This document shows positions 25,197-33,544 of a stretch of DNA of 64,000 nucleotides, in pieces (position 1 is the stretch's first letter; every line of letters starts with the position of its first letter). Origin of the DNA: an uncultured Atopobium sp. GTDB lineage: Bacteria > Actinomycetota > Coriobacteriia > Coriobacteriales > Atopobiaceae. The stretch spans positions 3,221 through 67,220 of the forward strand of contig CAMPVF010000009.1 in NCBI GenBank assembly GCA_946997485.1. Direction: 5' to 3'. The position numbers and the translations under genes are program-made. The notes under the pieces were generated by a model that saw only the letters and a list, made by a program, of their open reading frames with translations, ran no database searches and was not told the DNA's origin.

Positions 25197-27272
25197 TTGG
25201 AGTCGTTATATACAACATATCGTCCACGTACGTTTAACGAGGTAGTGGGGCAGCAGCACGTTGTTGCAACACTTACGCACGCTGTTACACACAACAAAAT
25301 TGCGCATGCATATTTGTTTTGCGGGCCGCGTGGTACGGGCAAAACAACCATGGCACGTCTGCTAGCTAAGGCGCTTACCTGCACACATACAACCAATCAT
25401 CTGCCGTGTGGGGTCTGCGATGCGTGTGTGCAAATTGCAAGTGCACAGCACCCCGATGTGCTTGAGCTCGACGCTGCTTCGCGCACCGGTGTTGACAACG
25501 TGCGCGAAGAAATTCTCAACCGCGTGAGCTATGCTCCTGTTGTTGCGCCCTATAAAATTTTTATTATCGACGAAGTTCACATGCTTACAACCGCGGCGTT
25601 TAATGCGCTGCTTAAAACTATCGAAGAGCCGCCCGCGCACGTTATTTTTATTATGTGCACCACCGAGCCGCAAAAAATTCCCGAAACAATTTTGAGCCGC
25701 GTTCAGCGGTTTGATTTCCACAGTGTTGCTGCAAACGACATGTTTGATCACCTAAAACGCGTCTGCGCGAGTGAACACATACAAGCCACCGACGATGCCA
25801 TATGGGCTATTGTGCATCACGCGCAAGGCGGCATGCGCGATGCGCTGTCGAGTTTGGAGCAGGTGAGTGTGTTTGGCTCGGGCTCTATAGACGCTGCGCT
25901 TGTGCGCACGATGTTTGGTGAAACGCAAGATGATGCTCTTGCGCGTCTTACCTGCGCATTGTTAGATGCACGCATGGCGGATGTGTTTCGTTGTGTGTGT
26001 AATTTTGCCGATGCGGGCGAAGATGTATTGCGCTGCGCCCGCGATTTAGCTGCGTTTTTGCGCGACGTGTATGCCTGGTATTTGTATGCTGCGGCGACTG
26101 GCGGCGCTGGGGCAGTTGGCGGTGCGGCTGCTGCGCCCGATGCACCTCTTGCAGGCGGGCTTATTAGCTCGTCGCGTAGCGCTGATATGCTGCGCGATTG
26201 CAGCAGTCATATTACCAGCGAAGCTCAGGTGTTATCGCTGTTATCACACGTAACCGATTTAATTCTTGCGCTTAAAACTGCAGATAATAGGCGTCTTTTG
26301 TTTGAATTATTCTGCTGCAAAATGGCGCTTGAGCACAAAGCGACCCTGCCTGGTGCGCGGCCTGTTGCGAGCGCACCAACGCCTGCACCTGCTGCCACGC
26401 CCGCGCCCGCAGTAGCGCCACGTCCTGCACCTGCACCTGCTGTGGCACCTGCACCACGTCCTGCACCACGTCCTGTTGTGGCAGCTCCTGCACCAGCAGC
26501 TCCACGTCCTATGGCATCTGCACCAGCACCTGCGGCTTTCGCTATGCCGTCGCGTCCCGCGCCTGCACCTGCGGTACAACCCGCACCTGTCTCGCAACCC
26601 GCACCTGCGGCTGCTTCGCTGCAGTCGTCTCAACAGCGCTGGGAGCGCATACTTGCCAGCATGCAGCAACAAAATCCTGCAACCGGTGCGCTATTGTTGC
26701 AGTCGCAACTTGTGTCAGATAATGCCGATGCACTTGTTGTACAGTTGCCTGTAGGCTCGGCGTTTACCATTAAAATGCTGAGCGACCCAGCAACGCAAGC
26801 ACAGCTATATGCCTGGACAACACCAGTATTTGGAAAAAAGCGCATCACATTTGTTGAAAGCTCTGCGCTCGCACCTGCGTCTAAGGCTGTAGCAGCACCC
26901 CAGGTAGCGGCAGTTTCGCCTGCATCAGGGCCAAAGCCCGCGCCCGAGCCGCAACCTGCACCAACCCCGCAGCCACAACCAAAACCACAAGCAAAATCTC
27001 AACCTGCACCAAAACCGCAACCTGCACAACCGAGCAGCGCACCCGCGCCTCAAGCAGCACCGCCAGTGCAGCAGGCTGCAAAGCCGCAAGCCGAGGCGAC
27101 GGCTCCTACTTCGGCCACACAAACACCTCACGCGCAGGTATCCGGCGTGCGTGCACCCTCAAAAAAAGAGGAAGCCATTTTAGCGATGCTTACCGAGGTG
27201 TTTGGCGACAACGTGAAAGCTACTATTACCCCTGCAGAAAACGGCCAGCAACCTGCACAAACACAGCAGTAA
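25197..27272 (+). CDS. dnaX: DNA polymerase III subunit gamma/tau
   Basis: 691 residues. The clamp-loader ATPase has Walker A GPRGTGKTT, the four-Cys zinc module (CTHTTNHLPCGVCDAC), Walker B FIIDEVHML, the SRC motif ILSRVQRFDF and sensor 2 GGMRDALSSLEQ. From about residue 390 two Pro/Ala-rich linkers (about 390-475 and 570-645) flank a globular segment, resembling the tau-specific region that binds the replicase. Translation seems to start at TTG (25197), preceded by AGAGGGTGA. Low-complexity Pro/Ala/Gln linkers are longer than usual. A palindromic element separates it from ybaB and recR, which normally follow directly. Confidence 0.95.
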   Translation: MESLYTTYRPRTFNEVVGQQHVVATLTHAVTHNKIAHAYLFCGPRGTGKTTMARLLAKALTCTHTTNHLPCGVCDACVQIASAQHPDVLELDAASRTGVDNVREEILNRVSYAPVVAPYKIFIIDEVHMLTTAAFNALLKTIEEPPAHVIFIMCTTEPQKIPETILSRVQRFDFHSVAANDMFDHLKRVCASEHIQATDDAIWAIVHHAQGGMRDALSSLEQVSVFGSGSIDAALVRTMFGETQDDALARLTCALLDARMADVFRCVCNFADAGEDVLRCARDLAAFLRDVYAWYLYAAATGGAGAVGGAAAAPDAPLAGGLISSSRSADMLRDCSSHITSEAQVLSLLSHVTDLILALKTADNRRLLFELFCCKMALEHKATLPGARPVASAPTPAPAATPAPAVAPRPAPAPAVAPAPRPAPRPVVAAPAPAAPRPMASAPAPAAFAMPSRPAPAPAVQPAPVSQPAPAAASLQSSQQRWERILASMQQQNPATGALLLQSQLVSDNADALVVQLPVGSAFTIKMLSDPATQAQLYAWTTPVFGKKRITFVESSALAPASKAVAAPQVAAVSPASGPKPAPEPQPAPTPQPQPKPQAKSQPAPKPQPAQPSSAPAPQAAPPVQQAAKPQAEATAPTSATQTPHAQVSGVRAPSKKEEAILAMLTEVFGDNVKATITPAENGQQPAQTQQ

Positions 27273-27812
27273 CAGGCAGCATGCGCGTGCTTTTATACAT
27301 AGTTCAGTCCTCAAAAAATTTTTTCCGGCGATTTTTTGGCTGAAATTGTACAAAAACCATACTTTGACACGAGGTTGAGCGCGGCTGAAGGCAAACCGCG
27401 CACGCCTTGCTTGGCAGTATTTTCCATTTCCGCAGGTAGTGCGTTTGTTAACTTATTTAACCAAGTGTCCCGCCTGGCGCCTTTGGGCGATTTTGAGCCT
27501 TAGCCTCGTGTCAAAGTAGGGTTTTTGTCCAATATCACTCAATATTTTTTGCCGAAAAATTGCTGACCCCTTATGCGCGTTATAGAGAGCGTTGCTTGTA
27601 GTGCTTACATGTGCGCTGAGTTTACGTAAAAACGTTGGTGGCAAAAAAATAGAGCTACAATAGCATACGTACCACTTGCGAGCACACGTGTGCGGGCAGG
27701 TTGGTGCTTGCCTACACAGGGGTTTTGTACAACTGCGCGGCATTCGCAATGCAGCACGGCGTACGCGTACGCGGTTTGTCCGTGTAGTACTAACGAACTA
27801 AAGGAGCTACAT
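27273..27812. other. Spacer between dnaX and ybaB
   Basis: 540 bases without a gene; it consists of the inverted-repeat element (27316-27562) and about 250 bases upstream of ybaB that must hold a promoter. No clear -10/-35 pair was recognised. Confidence 0.6.
27316..27562. repeat. Large imperfect inverted-repeat element between dnaX and ybaB
   Basis: A 31-base arm at 27344-27374 (core ACTTTGACACGAGG) is matched by its inverted copy at 27504-27534 with three mismatches; weaker pairing continues outward to about 27316 and 27562. The 129-base centre contains a smaller hairpin (GCGCGG at 27379-27384 with CCGCGC at 27396-27401) and no reading frame. It looks like a miniature inverted-repeat element or a large structured RNA. 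No other copy was found in the window. Confidence 0.7.
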
Positions 27813-28121
27813 ATGAACATGCAGCAAATGATGAAACAGGCTCAAACAATGCAAAAGCGCCTGATGGACGCCCAAAGCAAGCTCAAGGAAATTCCAGTGA
27901 GCGCGTCTGCAGGTGGCGGCATGGTAAAGGTTGAAGGCACGGCTGATGGCCACATTACGTCAATTGTGCTCGATCCCGATGCGCTTAATCCCGAGGATGT
28001 TGAACTTCTTCAGGATAGTATTTTGGCAGCGGTGAGTGAGTGCCTTACCCGCGCGCAACAAACTGCCGACCAGCAGATGGGTGCCATTACCGGCGGCATG
28101 AATATTCCGGGTCTATTTTAG
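27813..28121 (+). CDS. ybaB: YbaB/EbfC nucleoid-associated protein
   Basis: 102 residues, standard length. The family pattern is clear: MQQMMKQAQTMQKRLMDAQ helix, the glycine-rich ASAGGGMVKVEGTADG segment and SIVLDPDALNPEDVELLQD. YbaB dimers bind DNA and are encoded next to dnaX and recR in many bacteria. AAGGAG lies 6 bases before the ATG at 27813. recR begins 8 bases after its stop, so the two form an operon. Confidence 0.95.
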   Translation: MNMQQMMKQAQTMQKRLMDAQSKLKEIPVSASAGGGMVKVEGTADGHITSIVLDPDALNPEDVELLQDSILAAVSECLTRAQQTADQQMGAITGGMNIPGLF

Positions 28122-28129
28122 GTGCACGT

Positions 28130-28729
28130 ATGCAACAATCGTGTGCTGCACTGCAATGTGTGCTTGATGAGTTTGGTAAATTGCCTGGTATAGGGCCTAA
28201 ATCGGCAGCGCGTATTGCATACTTTTTAATGGAACAACCAACGCAAGATGCAACGCGTTTAGCTCAGGCAATAATTCGTCTTAAAGATGAAGTGCATTTT
28301 TGTCCGGTGTGCTTTACCTATGCAACCGACGATTTGTGCACGTATTGCAGCGATTCTTCGCGCGACACCACCACAATTTGTGTGGTTGCCGAGCCAAAAG
28401 ACGTTGCCGCCATCGAAAACACTCATGCGTACCACGGGTTATACCACGTGCTTGGTGGCGTTATTTCGCCCATGGACAATATTGGGCCTGAGGAGCTGCA
28501 CGTTGCAGAGCTTACGCGGCGTCTTGCAAATCAAACGGTACACGAGGTTATTTTAGCAACGAGTCCAAATGTTGAGGGCGAAACCACTGCTATTTATCTT
28601 GCGCGTTTACTTAAACCTTTAGGGGTAACCACAACGCGGCTTGCAAGTGGGCTTCCGGTTGGTGGTGACCTTGAATATGCGGACGAAGTTACGTTAGGGA
28701 GAGCTATTGAGGCACGCCGTGAGCTATAA
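28130..28729 (+). CDS. recR: Recombination mediator RecR
   Basis: 199 residues, the usual length. An N-terminal helix-hairpin-helix (LPGIGPKSAARIA), the four-Cys zinc finger (CPVC...CTYC) and the Toprim domain (CVVAEPKDVAAIENTH) appear in order, ending in the Walker-B-like and DNA-binding C-terminus (LASGLPVGGDLEYADEVTLGRA). RecR works with RecO and RecF to load RecA at single-stranded gaps. The start ATG at 28130 has a weak ribosome binding site and lies 8 bases after ybaB, suggesting coupled translation. The next gene overlaps its 3' end by 11 bases. Confidence 0.96.
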   Translation: MQQSCAALQCVLDEFGKLPGIGPKSAARIAYFLMEQPTQDATRLAQAIIRLKDEVHFCPVCFTYATDDLCTYCSDSSRDTTTICVVAEPKDVAAIENTHAYHGLYHVLGGVISPMDNIGPEELHVAELTRRLANQTVHEVILATSPNVEGETTAIYLARLLKPLGVTTTRLASGLPVGGDLEYADEVTLGRAIEARREL

Positions 28730-29666
28730 CCAATCAACACATCGCACACAACCCAGCCATGCGCGGAAAAGCCGGCAGGCGGATAGCCAGGTTTCGTCTG
28801 GTTTTGTGCCAGGTACGCAGATGCCGGCAGGTCAGGTGCCGGCAGGTCAGGTGCCGGCAGGTCAGGTGCCGGCAGGCCAGGTGCCAGCTGGCCAGCAGGC
28901 AATTTCGCAGCTTCAAGCAGGTGCTGGTGCAAAAATTGAAACGCGTCGCACGGCGCGCGTTCTTGCGCACAATTCAAATGTGCAACGCAAGCGCACAAAG
29001 CAGCACGTCCGTGTGCTTAACGAAGCAAAAAACATGCATGTATCGGCAGATAAGCTCTCGCGGCTTACGGGTCGTGCGCGCAGGGACATTATGCAAATGG
29101 CAGCATATTCGCGTGAGCATACGGCAGCCGATACGCTGCCAAAGGCGCCGATGCCGCTGTATAAAAAGCTTATTGTTATTGTATGTTCGCTCGTTAGTTT
29201 ATGTGTTGTTGCGGCGATAATTTGGATAGCTTCTATTGCGCTTGAGCCCGACGAGCCGCAAGAGCGGCTTACTCCCGAAGCAGAAACACAGCAGGCTCAA
29301 AGCGACGAAAACATCATTTATCATGGGCTTACCTATTATATAGAACAGGGTAGTGACGGCGTGTATACGCTTATGTCGGCGCCAAAAAAAGGCTCGCAAG
29401 ATGCCACAGCACTCTGCAAGCTTAGCGGTACGCCCGTTCAGATGTTATTGTATAATGGCGCGCTTGTTATACCAGAAAATAAGAGCGATGGAACGTGGGA
29501 TATTATCGCTTACACGATGGGACTGGGTGCTGAGCCAACGCAGGTTACCGACAAAGACGGCGCTGCCCTTGTAAAGCAGGGGAGCATTTCGCGCGTGAAG
29601 CTTGAAGGTGCAAGCCTTCACGTTACCGACGACGCGGGTAAAGAAACCACCGTTATGCTGGGATAA
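28719..29666 (+). CDS. Single-pass membrane protein with PAGQV tandem repeats
   Basis: 315 residues; I do not recognise the family. A basic, disordered N-terminal region includes five five-residue repeats (PAGQV, residues about 35-59) encoded by 15-bp DNA repeats, then a basic helical region (about 70-140), one membrane segment (about 150-172, LIVIVCSLVSLCVVAAIIWI) and a C-terminal domain that should be outside (about 195-315; IIYHGLTYYIEQGSDGVYTLM, MLLYNGALVIPEN). It most likely starts at GTG 28719, with GAGG 6 bases upstream, overlapping recR. Position after recR suggests cotranscription but not function. Confidence 0.75.
   Translation: MSYNQSTHRTQPSHARKSRQADSQVSSGFVPGTQMPAGQVPAGQVPAGQVPAGQVPAGQQAISQLQAGAGAKIETRRTARVLAHNSNVQRKRTKQHVRVLNEAKNMHVSADKLSRLTGRARRDIMQMAAYSREHTAADTLPKAPMPLYKKLIVIVCSLVSLCVVAAIIWIASIALEPDEPQERLTPEAETQQAQSDENIIYHGLTYYIEQGSDGVYTLMSAPKKGSQDATALCKLSGTPVQMLLYNGALVIPENKSDGTWDIIAYTMGLGAEPTQVTDKDGAALVKQGSISRVKLEGASLHVTDDAGKETTVMLG
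28821..28895 (+). repeat. 15-bp coding tandem repeat, five copies
   Basis: Units GTGCCGGCAGGTCAG start at 28821, 28836, 28851, 28866 and 28881; copies 2 and 3 are identical and copies 1, 4 and 5 differ by one to three bases. They encode PAGQV in frame, so gain or loss of a unit keeps the reading frame. Confidence 0.9.
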
Positions 29667-29758
29667 TGCTGCAAGCATCACAATTCATTCAAAACTTCTA
29701 AATTAACACTAGACAAACAGGCTCCATTACAGGTATTATAGCATCTGCAACTACGCAC

Positions 29759-29835
<77 letters not shown>

Positions 29836-29847
29836 TTCGAATATGCA

Positions 29848-29876
29848 AGCTCCGGGTAACTCCGGAGCTTTTTTTG
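29848..29876 (+). terminator. Rho-independent terminator of tRNA-Asp
   Basis: AGCTCCGG (29848-29855) pairs with CCGGAGCT (29862-29869), a 6-base loop, followed by a run of T. Confidence 0.9.
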
Positions 29877-29932
29877 TATCCGTATAGGCTGTTGTGCATT
29901 AACGCCGCCACCAGCCAATTTGCCGCCAGCTG

Positions 29933-29984
29933 CACCAGCTGCATATGCTACGCGGCTACACCAGCTGCATATGCTGCGCGGCTG
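29933..29984. repeat. 26-bp tandem duplication upstream of the HAD gene
   Basis: Two adjacent copies (29933-29958 and 29959-29984) of a unit beginning CACCAGCTGCATATGCT; they differ at two positions. They lie in the leader of the HAD hydrolase gene. Confidence 0.75.
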
Positions 29985-30024
29985 CGTAGTTATCCTGTTG
30001 TCTATTGTAAGAGGTATCTGTAAC

Positions 30025-30792
30025 GTGCTCGATACAACGCGCCCTCAGCATGCATGCACCACCTGCAATAAGTTGGCCGTATTCGACCTCGATGGAACTA
30101 TCATAGATACACAATCGGGCGCGTGTTTTGCTCGCTATTTGTATCAGCATCGGCTGCTGTCGCTGCTGGATAGTCTCCGTCTTGTGTGGTGGGCGTTTTG
30201 CTACGTGTTCCACGTGCCTACAAATCAGGCAAAGGCGCGCAGCATTTTGTTTAATCGGCTTGTTGGCATGTCTCAGCAAGATGTCGCTCGGCTTATGCAC
30301 GATTTTCACGATCAGGTGCTCGCACATCATTATCTTCCGCAAGCGCTACAAGAAATTTCAAAGCGTCAACAAGAGGGCTGCACCATTTTGGTGGTGTCGG
30401 CTACGTTTTACAGCATTGCCCAGCAGGTGTGCGATAATTTGGGGCTCGACGGCGTTATTGCAACGCGCATGGTGTACGACGCCAATAATTGTGTAACAAA
30501 CCAGGTAGATGGCGTAGTTATTGAGGGCGACGAAAAAGTGCTCGGCGTAAAGCGATGGATTGCACAGCATGTAGTGTCTGCGCATGGCGCACGTGAGCAG
30601 GGAACGGATGGTTTGGCTGCGTGTGAGCCTTCCCTTTCGTGCCTGCCTGTTCCTCTCTATGCGTATGGCGATCACCACTCCGACAAGCATCTGCTTCGTT
30701 TTGCTCAGCATGCTTGCGCCGTTAATCCCGATAGGTCGCTTCGTGCTATTGCGCGCCATGAAGGTTGGGATATTGTTGAGTGGACAAAATAG
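30025..30792 (+). CDS. HAD-superfamily IB hydrolase (SerB/CicA-like)
   Basis: 255 residues. HAD motif I is VFDLDGTIIDT, motif II VVSATF, and motif IV YGDHHSDKHLL; the helical cap between motifs I and II (about 25-110) is of the subfamily IB type found in phosphoserine-phosphatase-like enzymes. The substrate is not evident: phosphoserine, a phospholipid or another phosphomonoester are possible. The GTG at 30025 is chosen because AAGAGG lies 10 bases before it; an upstream in-frame ATG at 29920 falls before the tandem repeat and adds unrelated sequence. A hydrophobic stretch LLDSLRLVWWAFCYVF in the cap is typical for this group. Confidence 0.85.
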   Translation: MLDTTRPQHACTTCNKLAVFDLDGTIIDTQSGACFARYLYQHRLLSLLDSLRLVWWAFCYVFHVPTNQAKARSILFNRLVGMSQQDVARLMHDFHDQVLAHHYLPQALQEISKRQQEGCTILVVSATFYSIAQQVCDNLGLDGVIATRMVYDANNCVTNQVDGVVIEGDEKVLGVKRWIAQHVVSAHGAREQGTDGLAACEPSLSCLPVPLYAYGDHHSDKHLLRFAQHACAVNPDRSLRAIARHEGWDIVEWTK

Positions 30793-30829
30793 GAGCCTAA
30801 CCCGCGCAAACGGCACAAGCACTGCAACT

Positions 30830-31786
30830 ATGCCAAAAGCACGTAATACCTCATCTGCATCGCTTTGTCGTAGCACGCTTGCAGGCTGTACGAATATAGG
30901 CGTGTGCTCACGCGACCAACTTTACCAGCTTATTTACAACATATCTCAAGCGGCAGATACGCTGTACCGCGATTTTCCATGGCGCAACACAACCGACCCC
31001 TATGCCATTTGGATTTCTGAAGTTATGCTGCAGCAAACGCAAACTGCGCGGGTGGCGCTGCGTTGGCAGGCGTGGCTTGAGCAATTTCCCACGGTTGACG
31101 TGCTTGCGCAAGCGCAAACTGCCGACGTGCTACGCGCGTGGCAGGGGATGGGCTATAACCGTCGCGCGCTGTATGTGCTTAAAACTGCGCATATTATTTC
31201 GGCGCACGGTGGCGTTTTTCCGCAAACCCCGGCCGAGCTTGTGCGGCTTCCGGGTATTGGTGCTGCAACAGCGGCGGGTATCTGCGCATTTGCGTGGAAT
31301 CGTCATTGCGCATATCTCGAAACCAACGTGCGATCTGTGTTATTGCACGAGCTATTTCCTCACGAAGACCAGGTATCCGACCGTGAGCTTATTACATTTG
31401 TTGATGCGCTTTGCCCCGACGATGCTCCGCGCACGTCACGTGCACTGCACACGCCGCGCATGTGGAATTATGCGCTTTTGGATTATGGTGTGTGGCTCAA
31501 GCAGCACGTAAGCAATCCTTCGCGGCGTTCGCGCAGCTATACGAAGCAGTCGAAGTTTGAGGGGAGCCATCGCCAAAAACGTGCGGCACTTGTGCGCATA
31601 TTGCTTGATAGCCGCGCGGCAAACGATTCGCATGCTATGACAACGGCGCGTGCCTGTGAGCTTTTGTGTGATGAAGAAGTGCGTGCTGGTCGCTCTCCGG
31701 TAAGCGAAGACTATGTTGAGCAGCTGCTCTGCGAGTTGCGTGCGCAAGAGTTTTGCACTTTTTGCGATGGAAGCTGGCAGGTGTAA
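30830..31786 (+). CDS. MutY-like HhH-GPD DNA glycosylase without iron-sulfur cluster
   Basis: 318 residues. The A/G mismatch glycosylase pattern is clear: FPWRNTTDPYAIWISEVMLQQTQ with the catalytic Glu, QGMGYNRRALYVLK, and the hairpin LPGIGAATAAGICAFA. Two differences from E. coli MutY: the catalytic Asp position reads LETNVRSVL (Glu instead of Asp), and the four-Cys iron-sulfur motif and the NUDIX-like C-terminal domain are absent. The segment NPSRRSRSYTKQSKFEGSHRQ replaces the cluster region; I recall this pattern from a wider clade of cluster-less MutY relatives. The start at 30830 is uncertain (no good ribosome binding site; GTG 30902 is an alternative). It lies 37 bases after the HAD gene. 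Confidence 0.85.
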   Translation: MPKARNTSSASLCRSTLAGCTNIGVCSRDQLYQLIYNISQAADTLYRDFPWRNTTDPYAIWISEVMLQQTQTARVALRWQAWLEQFPTVDVLAQAQTADVLRAWQGMGYNRRALYVLKTAHIISAHGGVFPQTPAELVRLPGIGAATAAGICAFAWNRHCAYLETNVRSVLLHELFPHEDQVSDRELITFVDALCPDDAPRTSRALHTPRMWNYALLDYGVWLKQHVSNPSRRSRSYTKQSKFEGSHRQKRAALVRILLDSRAANDSHAMTTARACELLCDEEVRAGRSPVSEDYVEQLLCELRAQEFCTFCDGSWQV

Positions 31787-31997
31787 GGCACCCGGCGTGC
31801 AATGACCTGTGAGGGAGCTGACCTGTGCGGGAGCGCACATTCAAAAAAATTTATAAAAAAATGTCAAAAAATTTACCAAAAAAATTTAGGTATGCGAGCT
31901 GCAGCTGAATAACAACATGCAGTATAGGGTATCCTTGTTTACATCAACATATTGTGGTAGGGTACTGTATCCGTTACTGCATTTTGAAAGGAAGGGT

Positions 31998-33053
31998 ATG
32001 TCACAATCAACGCCGCTTACTAGTTCAGCCGTTTCGTCATCGTATGCCCGCGCGTTTGCAACGTCGCAGTCGCCTGTTGAGTTTGCGTATGAGCCGCACG
32101 CTGCACACATGCGTGCCATTAACTGGAATCGCATTGCCGATGATAAGGACCTCGAAGTATGGAATCGTGTAACGCAAAATTTTTGGCTACCCGAAAATAT
32201 TCCCGTTTCGAACGATTTGCCTTCGTGGAACACGCTCGATGAGCGCTGGCAGCAGCTTATTATTCGCACGTTTACGGGCTTAACGCTGCTCGACACGGTG
32301 CAGGCGTCTGTTGGCGACGTTGCACAGATTCGTCACGCGCTTACCGACATCGAACAGGCAAATTACGCCAACTTTGCATTTATGGTTGCGGTACATGCGC
32401 GCAGCTACGGCACTATTTTTTCTACTTTGTGCTCAAGTGAACAAATAGACGAGGCGCAGGCCTGGGTGGTGCATAACGACGCTTTGCAGGCGCGTGCGCA
32501 GGCGCTTATTCCATACTACACGCAGGACGACGCGCTAAAAAGCAAAGTTGCAGCGGCTCTCATGCCCGGATTTTTGCTGTATGGTGGATTTTACCTGCCG
32601 TTTTATTTGTCTGCTCGCGGCAAGCTGCCCAACACATCCGATATGATTCGCCTTATTTTGCGCGATAAAGTTATTCACAACTATTACAGTGGCTACAAAT
32701 ATCAGCAAAAACTTAAGCGCCTGGCAGCAGACGAGCAAGCAGCCATGAAGGAGTTTGTGTTTGACCTGCTCTACCACCTTATTGATCTTGAAAAGACCTA
32801 TCTGCGCGAGTTGTATGACGGCTTTGATTTGGCTGACGATGCCATTGCGTTTAGTTTGTATAATGCAGGCAAGTTTTTGCAAAATCTTGGATACGACTCA
32901 CCCTTTACTGCGCAAGAAACGCACATTGAGCCTGAGGTATTTGCGCAGCTCTCTGCCCGTGCCGACGAAAACCACGATTTCTTTAGCGGGAGCGGTTCTT
33001 CGTACGTAATAGGAACGGCGGAGGAAACAACCGACGAGGATTGGGAATTTTAG
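31998..33053 (+). CDS. nrdF: Ribonucleotide reductase beta subunit, class Ie (metal-free) VPK type
   Basis: 351 residues. It supplies the radical for reduction of ribonucleotides to deoxyribonucleotides. The fold and most motifs follow NrdF, but the metal ligands do not: Asp99 (LTLLDTVQ), His133 and His227 are kept, while the three Glu ligands are Val130 (FAFMVAVHARSY), Pro190 (ALMPGFLLYGGFY) and Lys224 (RDKVIHNYY). The radical Tyr137 (HARSY) is present. This Val-Pro-Lys set is the signature of class Ie NrdF2 from Mycoplasma genitalium, where Tyr is oxidised to a DOPA radical with NrdI and no metal is bound. ATG 31998 has AAAGGAAG upstream; stop and nrdI start are adjacent. The spacer has a partial NrdR-box-like CAACATATTGTG (31945-31956). 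Confidence 0.95.
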   Translation: MSQSTPLTSSAVSSSYARAFATSQSPVEFAYEPHAAHMRAINWNRIADDKDLEVWNRVTQNFWLPENIPVSNDLPSWNTLDERWQQLIIRTFTGLTLLDTVQASVGDVAQIRHALTDIEQANYANFAFMVAVHARSYGTIFSTLCSSEQIDEAQAWVVHNDALQARAQALIPYYTQDDALKSKVAAALMPGFLLYGGFYLPFYLSARGKLPNTSDMIRLILRDKVIHNYYSGYKYQQKLKRLAADEQAAMKEFVFDLLYHLIDLEKTYLRELYDGFDLADDAIAFSLYNAGKFLQNLGYDSPFTAQETHIEPEVFAQLSARADENHDFFSGSGSSYVIGTAEETTDEDWEF

Positions 33054-33536
33054 ATGAACATCGTTTATTTTTCGTCTACATCGGAAAACACGCACCGGTT
33101 TGTGCAAAAGCTGCGTTTTGATGCACCGAGCGGCTCGGCTATTTCTCCGCGTGCCTTGCGCATACCGATAGACCCATCCGTGCAGCTTGAGGTACATGAA
33201 CCCTACATTCTTATTTGTCCCACATATGCGGGCGGCGGCACGTCCCGCTGCGGCAAGGTGGATACAACGGGTGCTGTTCCCAAGCAGGTAATTCACTTTC
33301 TTAACAAGTATACCAATCGCTCACTGTGCCGCGCGGTTATTAGCAGCGGAAACACCAATTTTGGTGACAGTTTTGCGATTGCTGGACCAATTATTGCACA
33401 CAAAGTTGGTGTGCCGCTCATTTTTCAGTTTGAACTTTCGGGAACGATGGAAGATGTTGCGCTTGTTTCACAACTTGTGTCCGAAGAAATAACAATTGAG
33501 CAGGCGCACGATGCCTGTACGCACGTCAAACGATAG
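33054..33536 (+). CDS. nrdI: NrdI flavodoxin-like activase
   Basis: 160 residues. It begins IVYFSSTSENTHRFVQKL, the FMN phosphate-binding loop of NrdI, and contains LICPTYAGGG and VISSGNTNFGDSFAIAG, both NrdI hallmarks around the flavin. NrdI makes superoxide or related oxidant from O2 and delivers it to NrdF; in class Ie systems it is needed for the Tyr to DOPA conversion. The ATG follows the nrdF stop directly (TAGATG), which argues for tight coupling. The order nrdF-nrdI-nrdE is that of class Ie operons. The glycine-rich YAGGG flavin loop is slightly longer than in some relatives. Confidence 0.95.
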   Translation: MNIVYFSSTSENTHRFVQKLRFDAPSGSAISPRALRIPIDPSVQLEVHEPYILICPTYAGGGTSRCGKVDTTGAVPKQVIHFLNKYTNRSLCRAVISSGNTNFGDSFAIAGPIIAHKVGVPLIFQFELSGTMEDVALVSQLVSEEITIEQAHDACTHVKR

Positions 33537-33544
33537 GAACGCAT

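Noticed and set aside
27166..27174. A7 run near the 3' end of dnaX as a programmed frameshift site for a gamma form
   Set aside because: It lies at the very end of the gene, after the tau region, and a -1 shift would only extend the protein into the spacer; no stem-loop follows at the right spacing.
31945..31956. NrdR box upstream of nrdF
   Set aside because: Only one imperfect box is visible; functional NrdR sites usually come in pairs two to three helical turns apart.
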